Source of the DNA: Domibacillus antri
GTDB taxonomy: Bacteria > Bacillota > Bacilli > Bacillales > Domibacillaceae
Assembly (NCBI RefSeq): GCF_001936625.1
Contig: NZ_MSDU01000008.1
Coordinates: 186,001-250,000 of the forward strand
DNA length: 64,000 nt
Direction: 5' to 3'
Under the pieces are notes generated by a model that was not told where the DNA came from, ran no database searches, and saw only the letters and a list, made by a program, of their open reading frames with translations. The position numbers and the translations under genes are program-made. Below are positions 1 to 7,862 of the stretch, piece by piece (positions within the stretch are counted from its first letter, which is position 1; the number at the start of each line of letters is the position of its first letter).

Positions 1-332
1 TCGAGCAGACGGATATCTCCCGGCTTGAAAGCAAACCGGTTTTTGTGCTGCTGCAGTGTACTTGTCCATATATAATCCGCACTCGTTTCAGATGACGGCA
101 GCTTTTCGGCAAAATCATGAAAAAAAAGCGAAGCCGGTTTTTCACTTGTTCCGGCAATAAAGCGGGCGGTTGTTTCAATCGAGTCGGCTCCGAATACGAT
201 AGCGGTTTCCATCGTTAACAGGGCAGATTCGAACTGACGAATATGCTTAACCCGGTCGGAATACGTTTTTGATTTTCGCCAGCCGATGAGAAATGAGGCT
301 AGGATGATGAAGAAGGCACCGGCCCATTTCAT
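1..332 (-). CDS. spoIIIAB: SpoIIIAB, stage III sporulation protein AB (3' end cut by window edge)
   Basis: Only the N-terminal part (about 110 residues) lies in the window; the frame runs off position 1. It begins with a single hydrophobic segment (MKWAGAFFIILASF) followed by a soluble helical part containing KTYSDRVKHIRQFESALLTM, the SpoIIIAB pattern. The ATG at 332 overlaps the spoIIIAA stop codon (ATGA), so the two are translationally coupled. SpoIIIAB belongs to the mother-cell side of the SpoIIIA-SpoIIQ channel and resembles GspF-like proteins of secretion systems. Identity is supported by both sequence and position; the rest of the spoIIIA operon should lie beyond the window edge. Confidence 0.93.
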   Translation of the reverse strand, partial: MKWAGAFFIILASFLIGWRKSKTYSDRVKHIRQFESALLTMETAIVFGADSIETTARFIAGTSEKPASLFFHDFAEKLPSSETSADYIWTSTLQQHKNRFAFKPGDIRLL

Positions 333-1246
333 GGCCATGCCAGCGCTGCTTTTAAGGTCTTGCCGTGCTGATCGCGCACAATGTATTCATGGTTTGGCTT
401 GATTTCAATATACCGCTTGAACATTCCGCTCTCCTTTATCTCACGGATAACGAGCCGGCGAATCGCTTCTTCATACGAATGAGCATGGACCGATGCAATG
501 ACGGTTATCCCGGCGTTAAGCGCTTCTGACATGGCATAGGCATCTTCAGCCCGGCCGATTTCATCTGCAATTAAGACATCCGGACTCATCGACCGGATCA
601 TCATCATCATCCCTTCTGATTTTGGGCACGCATCTAGAACATCTGCCCGTGTGCCGATATCCAGCTGTGGAACACCGTTCAGGCATCCGGCAATTTCGGA
701 GCGCTCGTCCACAATGGAAGTTTTACTTGCCGGAATTCCCAATTCTGTCTGTCCGCTTGCTGCCATTCGGGCGATATCACGAAGCAATGTTGTTTTTCCG
801 GATCGGGGCGGACCAATCAGAAGTGTGCTTTCCCACCCTTTCTCGTACAGAACAGGAAGCAGATGACGCGCGATGCCTTTCTTTTCTTTCGCTACGCGTA
901 TATTAAAAAAAGAGAGGTTTGTCATGGAGTGAATCAAACCTTTTTTTAACACCGCCTGTCCCGCCAGCCCGATGCGGTGTCCGCCTTCAATCGTGATATA
1001 CCCTTTTTTCAGCTGCTCTTCCAGCCTGTAAAAAGAATGCTTCGTTAATTTATGCACAAATGCCAGTCGTTCTTTCTCTGTAAACACAACAGGGAGAAAA
1101 TATTGCTCTGCCCCCGATAGTTCAACGGGCTGCCCCGTTCGAAGTCTGATTTCTTCTATGTGCGTATCTTTTTTTAAGATCGGTGTCACTGCCTGAACAA
1201 TCGTTTCCGGCAAATACGGCAATATGGCTTCATACGGCATAAACAA
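329..1246 (-). CDS. spoIIIAA: SpoIIIAA, ATPase of the SpoIIIA-SpoIIQ channel
   Basis: This 305-residue protein has a Walker A motif (GPPRSGKTT, residues 145-153) and a Walker B motif (DVLIADE, about 223-229), typical of the secretion-type ATPase SpoIIIAA. In sporulation it is thought to energise the mother cell to forespore channel needed for sigma-G activity. GGAGG sits 6 nt before a TTG start (1246) and 12 nt before an in-frame ATG (1240), so the TTG start is somewhat preferred and the ATG is possible. It is the first gene of the spoIIIA operon and overlaps spoIIIAB by 4 nt. Confidence 0.95.
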   Translation of the reverse strand: MFMPYEAILPYLPETIVQAVTPILKKDTHIEEIRLRTGQPVELSGAEQYFLPVVFTEKERLAFVHKLTKHSFYRLEEQLKKGYITIEGGHRIGLAGQAVLKKGLIHSMTNLSFFNIRVAKEKKGIARHLLPVLYEKGWESTLLIGPPRSGKTTLLRDIARMAASGQTELGIPASKTSIVDERSEIAGCLNGVPQLDIGTRADVLDACPKSEGMMMMIRSMSPDVLIADEIGRAEDAYAMSEALNAGITVIASVHAHSYEEAIRRLVIREIKESGMFKRYIEIKPNHEYIVRDQHGKTLKAALAWP

Positions 1247-1375
1247 CTGTCGCCTCCTTCCTTTCTTTTCATACTGTATGAGAAAAAGAGGGGAAATATG
1301 AAACGAAAGTGAGAAACCAGCATTAAATAAGCATCACTTGTTTGCGTCCTTTCTAACAGCTGAATCGGAAACATC

Positions 1376-1403
1376 AAAAACCCGCCGTTGTGACTGGCGG
1401 GCT
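1376..1403 (-). terminator. Rho-independent terminator after the acyl-CoA-dehydrogenase-like gene
   Basis: On the minus strand a GCCCGCC/GGCGGGT stem with a 9-nt loop is followed by a T run. It starts 7 nt after the stop codon at 1410 and separates this gene from spoIIIAA. Confidence 0.85.
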
Positions 1404-1409
1404 TCTTCT

Positions 1410-2522
1410 TTATGATCGGGCGCGGGAAATGGCTTCCTGTGCAAGCGTCCGATAAGCAATGTCATCCATCGGCGGGTTATGCAACCCGGCTCTGACGTTT
1501 TGCCAGTATCGGTGAAGCGGGTTTTTCTCAGACAAACTACGGGCTCCGACAATGCGCATGGCCATGTCCGTTACCTCTATTGCCGTATTTGTGACAAAAG
1601 ATTTGGCTGCAGCCATTTGCGGCTTGATCGGCTCGCTTGGCGCATGGTCATACAACTCAGCCGTCCGGTATAAAAACTGCTGAGCAGCCATTAATTTCAT
1701 ATCCATTTCACCAATCAGCTGTTCTGTGACAGGTAATGTACCGATCGGCTGATCAAGTGAAGCCGGGGTATAATGAGCCGCAAACTGGACCGCAAAATCC
1801 CTGGCGGCGCCGGCAATCCCGATGTAGCATGCAGGGATATGTAAAAGCCAGCCTTTCCGGCGAGATTTACTGTCATCATCGAGCTGCTCGACAACATAAT
1901 GTGCTGGTATCCGGACATTTTCAAGAATTAAGTCATGACTTGCTGTACCGCGCATGGCGACGCTGTCCCACGTTTCCCGAATGGATACGCCATCATTGGA
2001 AGCTGGGACGAGAAATACGGCAGACTCCGGTGTGCCTTGTATGGATGCTGAAACAAAAAAATAATCGAGAACAGGGGCAGCGGATGTAAACGTTTTTTCC
2101 CCGTTGATCACATATGTATTGTCAACGATCCGAGCGGTCGTTTTAAATGCCGCACCCCGAAGTGGGCTTCCGGCATTTCGCTCACTCGCAGCCGCATTGA
2201 AGAGCTTTCCTTTCTGCACTTCTTCCTTTAGAAAATCCGTAATATCCAGATTCCAATGTCCGTGTTCGGCAAATTCCATTAAGATGCCTGTATGCCAGCC
2301 GATGGAAAGGGCTGTCGCTCCGCATCCTTTCGCGATCGTTTCCTGGCACTGTACAAATTCAAGCAGCGGCATACCGCCATTTTCAGGAAGCATCGCATTC
2401 GTGTAACCGATTTTTTTCAGATCTTCTATATTGTCAAACGGAAAGGAATTCAGCTGATCAAGAGCCGGTTCTCTCGTTTGAAATACAGGAATAAGCGATT
2501 GTAATTCCTCTTTTATTTTCAC
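1410..2522 (-). CDS. Acyl-CoA dehydrogenase-fold flavoprotein, possibly monooxygenase type
   Basis: This 370-residue protein has the acyl-CoA dehydrogenase layout: N-terminal helices (1-110), a central beta domain with the flavin-contacting INGEKTFTSAAP stretch near 140-155, and a C-terminal four-helix domain. B. subtilis YdbM is a plausible relative from memory. At the place where classical acyl-CoA dehydrogenases carry the catalytic Glu of YEGT, this protein has HNPPMDD (H348-N349-P350). That is closer to the DszC/SfnB branch of flavin-dependent monooxygenases, so dehydrogenase activity should not be assumed. The start is GTG at 2522 with GAAGG about 9 nt upstream. The gene sits alone between spoIIIAA and efp with its own terminator; no substrate can be inferred from its neighbours. 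Confidence 0.8.
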   Translation of the reverse strand: MKIKEELQSLIPVFQTREPALDQLNSFPFDNIEDLKKIGYTNAMLPENGGMPLLEFVQCQETIAKGCGATALSIGWHTGILMEFAEHGHWNLDITDFLKEEVQKGKLFNAAASERNAGSPLRGAAFKTTARIVDNTYVINGEKTFTSAAPVLDYFFVSASIQGTPESAVFLVPASNDGVSIRETWDSVAMRGTASHDLILENVRIPAHYVVEQLDDDSKSRRKGWLLHIPACYIGIAGAARDFAVQFAAHYTPASLDQPIGTLPVTEQLIGEMDMKLMAAQQFLYRTAELYDHAPSEPIKPQMAAAKSFVTNTAIEVTDMAMRIVGARSLSEKNPLHRYWQNVRAGLHNPPMDDIAYRTLAQEAISRARS

Positions 2523-2585
2523 AACGCACTACCTTCTTTCTTTTCATCTTCTTTTATCGTACGGAGAAGCGCGGCAGAACGCAAA

Positions 2586-2615
2586 TAAAAAGAGCGCACC
2601 AATAAGGTACGCTCT
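2586..2615 (-). terminator. Rho-independent terminator after efp
   Basis: On the minus strand AGAGCGTACC pairs with GGTGCGCTCT (one G-U pair) across a 5-nt loop, followed by TTTTTATTT. It closes the aroQ-peptidase-efp transcription unit. Confidence 0.85.
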
Positions 2616-2621
2616 GATGTA

Positions 2622-3179
2622 TTATGCGCGCGATACGTATGAGCCGTCTGTTGTGTTGACGATCAATACGTCACCTTCATTAACAAAAAATGGAACATTG
2701 ACAGAAAGGCCTGTTTCAACAATTGCAGGTTTAGTACCCCCTGATGCTGTATCGCCTTTAATGCCCGGCTCCGTTTCTGTTACTTTCAATTCAACAGTAT
2801 TTGGAAGTTCAACACCGAGTGTTTCTGTGCCATACATCATGATGGATACTTCCATGTTTTCTTTCAAGAATTTCAATTCATACTCGATTTGTGATGCCGG
2901 CAGTTCGATTTGATCGTATGATTCATTATCCATGAATACGTGCTGGTCACCATTCGCATACAAATATTGCATACGGCGGTTATCAATTTGCGCTTTGCCC
3001 ACTTTCTCACCCGCACGGAATGTTTTTTCCTGAATCGCACCCGTGCGCAGGTTGCGAAGTTTTGAACGGACGAATGCAGCTCCTTTCCCTGGCTTTACGT
3101 GCTGGAAATCGACAACGCGCCAGATACCTCCGTCTGTTTCAATGGTTAGTCCTGTACGAAAATCATTTACTGAAATCAT
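2622..3179 (-). CDS. efp: Elongation factor P
   Basis: EF-P binds between the ribosomal P and E sites and relieves stalling at polyproline stretches. The protein has the normal length of 185 residues and three beta-barrel domains: a KOW-like N-terminal domain carrying the modifiable loop around residue 32 (KPGKGAAF), then two OB-type domains, with the C-terminal signature region near 150-170. The loop Lys is the residue that receives 5-aminopentanol in B. subtilis. An AGGAGG Shine-Dalgarno lies just upstream of the ATG. It follows the M24 peptidase gene by 18 nt, forming the usual Bacillus cluster with aroQ. Confidence 0.97.
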   Translation of the reverse strand: MISVNDFRTGLTIETDGGIWRVVDFQHVKPGKGAAFVRSKLRNLRTGAIQEKTFRAGEKVGKAQIDNRRMQYLYANGDQHVFMDNESYDQIELPASQIEYELKFLKENMEVSIMMYGTETLGVELPNTVELKVTETEPGIKGDTASGGTKPAIVETGLSVNVPFFVNEGDVLIVNTTDGSYVSRA

Positions 3180-3197
3180 GTGTGTTCCTCCTGGAAA

Positions 3198-4259
3198 TTA
3201 CAAAATAATAAGTTCTTTTGTGGAATGTGTAAGCCGTTCGTTTCCACCATCAGTCAATAGAATATCGTCTTCGATCCGCACGCCGCCGATCCCCGGCAAA
3301 TAAATACCCGGCTCCACAGTCACGACCATGCCTGCTTCTAGCGGTTTGTCGTTGCGAATGGAAAGTGTTGGACTTTCATGCACTTCAAGCCCAAGGCCGT
3401 GTCCGGTTGAATGACCGAACGCGCCGCCGTATCCTTTTGATGTAATAATGTCACGCGTTACAGCGTCTGCTTCCTTCCCGGTCATACCCGGCTTGATTTG
3501 TTCGACCCCCGCCATCTGTGCTTCCAAAACGATCTCAAAAATCTCTTTCAGCTGTTCAGATGGTTCTCCCACTGCGACTGTGCGCGTAATGTCCGATGCA
3601 TATCCTTTGTAGAGTGCACCGAAATCCAATGTCACGAAGTCGCCTGATTCGATTTTTTTATCACTCGCAACACCGTGCGGCAATGCTGAGCGCGCACCTG
3701 ATGCGACGATTATATCAAAGGAAGAAGAAGCCGCACCGCATTTTCTCATAAAAAATTCGAGTTCATTAGACACATCAATTTCTCTCGTTCCCGGCTTAAG
3801 AAAATCGAGAATATGTTTGAACGCTGCATCCGCGATATTACACGCTTCCTTTAATATCTTAATCTCTGATTCCGTCTTAATCAAGCGCAAGTTTTCAACG
3901 ATTCCGGCAACCGGTTTAAGATGGCCGGTAAAGTACTTATTAAGAAGTTCATATTCCTGGTAGGAAACGTGCTCTTTTTCAAAACCAAGGGTTTGAACAC
4001 CAAGCGTTTTCGCCTGCTCCATCGCTTCCTGTAAAAGGGGCTTTGTATGTTGGACAATGGTAAAGCCCGACGCCTGCTTTTCCGCCTGCTCAGTATAGCG
4101 GAAATCCGTTAAGAAAACCGCATCGTTTTGTGTGACAAGTACCGCGCCTGCTGTACCGGTAAATCCGGTTACATAGCGGCGGTTATATGGGCTCATAATA
4201 AAGAGTCCATCCACCGCATTGTCGGCCAGCTGCACGCGAAGCTTTTCAAGTAAAGACAT
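3198..4259 (-). CDS. yqhT: M24-family Xaa-Pro peptidase (YqhT type)
   Basis: At 353 residues this is a cytosolic aminopeptidase P/prolidase-like enzyme. It has an N-terminal creatinase-like domain (1-125) and a C-terminal pita-bread domain. The dinuclear metal ligands are visible in order: Asp in TLDFGALY, Asp in ASDITRT, His in HSTGHGLGLEVHE, Glu in VTVEPGIYLPG and Glu in RIEDD. The expected role is cleavage of peptides with proline in the second position. It lies between aroQ (3 nt gap) and efp in one operon, a conserved Bacillaceae order. Whether it acts as dipeptidase or aminopeptidase cannot be decided from sequence. Confidence 0.92.
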   Translation of the reverse strand: MSLLEKLRVQLADNAVDGLFIMSPYNRRYVTGFTGTAGAVLVTQNDAVFLTDFRYTEQAEKQASGFTIVQHTKPLLQEAMEQAKTLGVQTLGFEKEHVSYQEYELLNKYFTGHLKPVAGIVENLRLIKTESEIKILKEACNIADAAFKHILDFLKPGTREIDVSNELEFFMRKCGAASSSFDIIVASGARSALPHGVASDKKIESGDFVTLDFGALYKGYASDITRTVAVGEPSEQLKEIFEIVLEAQMAGVEQIKPGMTGKEADAVTRDIITSKGYGGAFGHSTGHGLGLEVHESPTLSIRNDKPLEAGMVVTVEPGIYLPGIGGVRIEDDILLTDGGNERLTHSTKELIIL

Positions 4260-4262
4260 CTT

Positions 4263-4700
4263 TTATTCCCCCCGGCTGATTAAAAAGTCAAGCGCCATTT
4301 CATAGCCGTACAACCCGAACCCGCAAAGCTGTCCGGCCGCATGAGGGGCTACGACAGAATGACGCCGAAATTCCTCACGCGCATGAATATTTGAAATATG
4401 TACCTCCACGACCGGCACTTTAATTCCTGCCACTGCGTCACCGATGGCATGGCTGTAATGGGTAAACGCTCCTGGATTAAAAACAATCCCGTCCAAACCT
4501 TCATCTTCTGCCAGATGAAGGCGTTCCACAAGCTCCCCTTCAAAATTGGAATGGAACGTCACCACTTCCACACCCGCTTTTTGACCGCGTTCAATGACCC
4601 GTTTTTCAAGTTCACCGAGTGTCGTGTAACCATATATATGCGGTTCGCGCTTGCCTAATCTGTTTAAATTCACACCGTTCATCAAAAGAATTTTTTTCAT
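4263..4700 (-). CDS. aroQ: 3-dehydroquinate dehydratase, type II
   Basis: AroQ converts 3-dehydroquinate to 3-dehydroshikimate in the shikimate pathway. The 145-residue protein matches the small dodecameric type II family: GVNLNRLGKREPHIYG near the N-terminus carries the catalytic Arg and Tyr, FNPGAFTHYSHA binds substrate, and VEVHISNIHAREEFRRHS carries the catalytic His region. It is the first gene of the aroQ-yqhT-efp unit, with a 3-nt gap to the peptidase gene. Confidence 0.96.
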   Translation of the reverse strand: MKKILLMNGVNLNRLGKREPHIYGYTTLGELEKRVIERGQKAGVEVVTFHSNFEGELVERLHLAEDEGLDGIVFNPGAFTHYSHAIGDAVAGIKVPVVEVHISNIHAREEFRRHSVVAPHAAGQLCGFGLYGYEMALDFLISRGE

Positions 4701-4763
4701 TCATCCCCGTCTCCCGCCTATGCAATTTTCCCGAATAGTTTATCATATTCAGCCGGTAAAATA

Positions 4764-5183
4764 CTACCTTCTTCGCTCATAAACCCACGAAATTGATGTG
4801 CTGATAAAGACTGAATAGCATATAAGAAGACAAAAGACTGTGATCAAATTAAGCATACTGTGAGAAATGAAAGAAAAAAGCAGCCAAAAGAGAACTGCTC
4901 CAAAGACAATTCCCGTAATGAAAGGCTTTCCTTTCCCAAGCAGTGCATAGTATAATAAAGACAGCACGATGGAAATTAATATGATGAAGCAAAAAGCGAT
5001 GATGTTCTGAATGACGGCCGATTGATGCAAAAATAAAACAGGTGAAGCCGGGTCCAGTCTGGAAAATCGGAAAGTATAGGCCAGCCAGCTGAATATAAAG
5101 AGCAGGGTGCCTGCCGCGATGCCAGTTTGAATAATTTTCCCCTTAAAATTATCTGAATGTTTAGAATTATTTTGACTACTCAT
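4764..5183 (-). CDS. yqhR: YqhR-like membrane protein
   Basis: This small integral membrane protein (139 residues from the chosen start) has four hydrophobic segments, near residues 20-37, 57-80, 85-105 and 107-130, and ends in a basic tail (YERRR). It matches YqhR by position and general character; its function is unknown. The ATG at 5183 is preferred because GGGGGGAAAAAGA lies directly before it. The longer frame starting at 5198 has no Shine-Dalgarno. It is divergent from yqhQ. Confidence 0.8.
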   Translation of the reverse strand: MSSQNNSKHSDNFKGKIIQTGIAAGTLLFIFSWLAYTFRFSRLDPASPVLFLHQSAVIQNIIAFCFIILISIVLSLLYYALLGKGKPFITGIVFGAVLFWLLFSFISHSMLNLITVFCLLICYSVFISTSISWVYERRR

Positions 5184-5294
5184 TCTTTTTCCCCCCATCT
5201 GATAAGTCTCACTTTTATTTTTGCCGCTTTATCGCTAAAATATGATTACTACCTGTCTTGATTTGCCAAGATGAATGAAAGAGGGAACGATTGA

Positions 5295-6236
5295 ATGAGT
5301 AATGATAAGCCGGTTTACGGAGGTCAGGCCGTTGTCGAAGGCGTGATGTTCGGCGGCAAAAAGCATACGGTAACAGCGATCCGGCGCAACGATGGATCTA
5401 TTGAATACTTTCACTTGCCCCGCGCGGTCCGCCCTGCACTCCAAACCATTAAAAAAATTCCGTTTTTACGTGGTATTGTAGCGATTTTAGATGCAGCCGC
5501 AACTGGATCGAAACATTTAAACTTTGCCAACGACCGGTACGATGTTAAGCCGGGTGAAGAGGCAGACGAGATCGCTGAGGAACCGTCTAAATTAACATTG
5601 CTGTTAGGCGTTGCCCTTGTCGGCATACTGTCGTTTTTATTCGGAAAATTTGTCTTTACACTTGTACCGGTGTTTTTGGCCGAATTGACACGTCCTGTTT
5701 TCTCCGGTGACTTTGCCCAAATTTTAGTCGAAGGGGCCTTTAAGCTTTTACTGCTGCTCGTCTATGTATACTTCATATCGATGACACCCATTATTAAACG
5801 GGTATTCCAATATCACGGTGCCGAGCATAAAGTAATTAATGCCTACGAAAACGGTCTGCCGTTAACGGTTGAGAACGTACAAAAATCATCGCGTCTACAT
5901 TATCGCTGCGGATCCAGTTTTATTTTATTTACCGTTATTGTCGGAATGTTTGTCTATATGCTTGTCCCGACTGAACCGCTCTATGTCCGCGTCTTAAACC
6001 GTATTGCCCTTATTCCGGTTGTTCTCGGTATTTCATTTGAAGTACTGCAGCTGACGAATAAAGTGCGGGATATTCCCGTTTTGAAATTCCTCGGCTATCC
6101 CGGGCTCTGGCTGCAGCTGCTGACAACAAAAGAGCCGTCTGATGATCAAGCGGAAGTCGCCATTGCTTCATTCGAGAAATTAATTTCCATCGAAAAAAGT
6201 GCTGAAAAAGGGTTAAAATCAGACGAAATTGTCTAA
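5295..6236 (+). CDS. yqhQ: YqhQ, DUF1385 membrane protein
   Basis: At 313 residues this has the DUF1385 signature: YGGQAVVEGVMFGG at the N-terminus, a block of transmembrane helices between about 100 and 270, and the conserved YHGAEHKVINAYE motif near 175. The family is widespread in Firmicutes and its biochemical role is not established. It is transcribed away from yqhR and followed 35 nt later by a small membrane gene, probably cotranscribed. Confidence 0.93.
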   Translation: MSNDKPVYGGQAVVEGVMFGGKKHTVTAIRRNDGSIEYFHLPRAVRPALQTIKKIPFLRGIVAILDAAATGSKHLNFANDRYDVKPGEEADEIAEEPSKLTLLLGVALVGILSFLFGKFVFTLVPVFLAELTRPVFSGDFAQILVEGAFKLLLLLVYVYFISMTPIIKRVFQYHGAEHKVINAYENGLPLTVENVQKSSRLHYRCGSSFILFTVIVGMFVYMLVPTEPLYVRVLNRIALIPVVLGISFEVLQLTNKVRDIPVLKFLGYPGLWLQLLTTKEPSDDQAEVAIASFEKLISIEKSAEKGLKSDEIV

Positions 6237-6271
6237 TATGTAAGTAACACTATTTCCGGGAGGTGGCTTTA

Positions 6272-6646
6272 ATGAATGCTCGTACTGTCTTAACGTCCGT
6301 TATTGTCGCGCTTGCTGCCATTGGTCTCGTGTCTATGATGATCACCTCTCCCGGGCAGCTTATGCGGCAGCTGATATTCGCTGTTGTTTCTGTCGCCATT
6401 GTGATCTTATTGTTCCGTTTGATCATGAGAAAGCGCATGGGCAGCAGCAATGAAGACCGTGCCTATTCAAAAGCTGTCAAGCAGTCGAAAAAGCGGCACC
6501 GTTCGAAAACAAAATATTCACCTGTCCGCGCTTCTTCTTTCTCAACCAAATCGAAAAAGAAGCAAGCCCGGCGCAAGAAAGCCTCACACTTAACCGTGAT
6601 TCAAGGTAACAAAGGTAAACGAGGTACGCGCGCTTCCTCCGAATGA
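6272..6646 (+). CDS. SA1362/YqhP-family small membrane protein
   Basis: This 124-residue protein has two hydrophobic segments (about 7-27 and 33-50), then a strongly basic, lysine/serine-rich soluble tail (KKRHRSKTK, KKKQARRKK). That fits the SA1362 (YqhP-like) family of unknown function. The tail might bind nucleic acid or anionic lipid, which is inference only. The start at 6272 is chosen because GGGAGGTGG lies 5-7 nt before it; the frame extends upstream to a GTG at 6263 inside that ribosome-binding site. It lies downstream of yqhQ and is followed by a terminator. Confidence 0.8.
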   Translation: MNARTVLTSVIVALAAIGLVSMMITSPGQLMRQLIFAVVSVAIVILLFRLIMRKRMGSSNEDRAYSKAVKQSKKRHRSKTKYSPVRASSFSTKSKKKQARRKKASHLTVIQGNKGKRGTRASSE

Positions 6647-6648
6647 TT

Positions 6649-6674
6649 CCGCCAGAAATGCTGGCGGTTTTTTT
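6649..6674 (+). terminator. Rho-independent terminator of the yqhQ unit
   Basis: CCGCCAG, a 5-nt loop, CTGGCGG and seven T residues follow the stop codon at 6646 directly. Confidence 0.92.
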
Positions 6675-6692
6675 ATTTCTCATTTTGGTCAC

Positions 6693-6729
6693 GGAAAGAG
6701 CCGCCTCCTTGACAGGGGCGGCTCTTTCC
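6693..6729 (-). terminator. Stem-loop at the end of nrdJ
   Basis: A 13-bp stem (GGAAAGAGCCGCC with its complement) lies 12 nt beyond the nrdJ stop. The U-rich tail is better on the plus strand (ATTTTATATTTTT) than on the minus strand, so it may act in both directions or mainly on plus-strand read-through. Confidence 0.65.
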
Positions 6730-6740
6730 ATTTTATATTT

Positions 6741-7862
6741 TTATAATCCACATTTTAGCTGTGCACCGCAGTTTGTGCATGTGTTACAGCCGCCCAGTTC
6801 TTCTACTGTACCTTTACGGCAGACCGGGCAAGTGTTGCCGACTTCGCTGCCGATTGTCACATCTGTTGAACGAAGGTCTTGAATCGTATCAACAAGAACA
6901 ACATGGTTTTCAAATTCTTTTGTGGTTGTTTTTTCTTCTTCATCCCAGCTATTTTCTTCTGCTTTCAGCGTCAGAACCTGAGAATCACGGCTTCCATCGA
7001 CATAGACAGTACCGCCTTTGGCGCCGCCTTTATATAGACGCTCGTAAACATCTTGTACTTGTTCAACTGTATAGCCGCGCGGTGCATTAACCGTTTTTGA
7101 AATCGAGCTGTCAATCCAGCGCTGGATCACACATTGAACATCCGCATGCGCTTCCGGTGCAAGACCCATTGCCGTCACAAAGTAGTCTGGAAGCTGATCC
7201 GGGTCTGCTTCAGGATTGCGCGCCAGATAATCCGTTACGATATCGGCTTTCACCTCGATAAATTTACCAAGGCGGCCGCTGCGATAGTATGTGAATGAAA
7301 AGTATGGTTCAAGACCTGTTGATACGCCCACCATCGTACCGGTACTTCCTGTAGGAGCAACCGTCAATAAATGAGAATTGCGAATACCATTTTCAACGAT
7401 CGCCTGGCGTACATGCTCTGGCATTTTTTTCATGTAGCCTGTGTTGATAAATGCATCGCGCAGACGATTTGTTTCTTCAAGCGTTTCCCCTTCAAGGAAT
7501 GGGAAACTGCCTTTTTCTTTCGCAAGCTCAACAGACGTCTCATACGCTGTTACAGCTATCGCTTCAAATACTTGATCGACAAGCTCATTTCCTTCCGGTG
7601 AACCATACTCTTTTTCACAGTAAATGAGCAAGTCCGCAAGTCCCATCACGCCGAGGCCGACACGTCGTTCGCCAAGGGCCTGCTTCCGGTTTTCTTCAAG
7701 GAAATAAGGTGTCGCATCGATGACGTTATCCTGCATGCGGACACCGGTACGAACCGTTTCCTTCAGTTTATCAAAATTTACGGTTTTTGAATCTTTATCC
7801 GCCATTTCAGCAAGATTTACCGCCGCCAGGTTGCAGACGGAGAATGGCGCAAGCGGCTGTTC
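6741..7862 (-). CDS. nrdJ: B12-dependent ribonucleotide reductase NrdJ, 3' exon
   Basis: This is the C-terminal 373 residues of class II ribonucleotide reductase. Joined to the upstream exon it gives PCGEQPLAPFSVCNLAAVNL, the expected sequence around the active-site Cys and Glu. Further conserved parts are the VAPTGSTGTMVGVSTGLEP loop and a C-terminal zinc-ribbon-like tail with CPVCRKG and CNTCTNCG that carries the redox cysteines. NrdJ reduces ribonucleotides to deoxyribonucleotides with adenosylcobalamin, without oxygen. Both exon lengths are multiples of three (480 and 373 codons plus stop), about 853 residues in total, normal for the family. An internal ATG at 7805 is not a real start. 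Confidence 0.93.
   Translation of the reverse strand, partial: EQPLAPFSVCNLAAVNLAEMADKDSKTVNFDKLKETVRTGVRMQDNVIDATPYFLEENRKQALGERRVGLGVMGLADLLIYCEKEYGSPEGNELVDQVFEAIAVTAYETSVELAKEKGSFPFLEGETLEETNRLRDAFINTGYMKKMPEHVRQAIVENGIRNSHLLTVAPTGSTGTMVGVSTGLEPYFSFTYYRSGRLGKFIEVKADIVTDYLARNPEADPDQLPDYFVTAMGLAPEAHADVQCVIQRWIDSSISKTVNAPRGYTVEQVQDVYERLYKGGAKGGTVYVDGSRDSQVLTLKAEENSWDEEEKTTTKEFENHVVLVDTIQDLRSTDVTIGSEVGNTCPVCRKGTVEELGGCNTCTNCGAQLKCGL

Noticed and set aside
1736-2406. Plus-strand reading frames of about 100-117 residues
   Set aside because: They are antisense shadows of the acyl-CoA-dehydrogenase-like gene.
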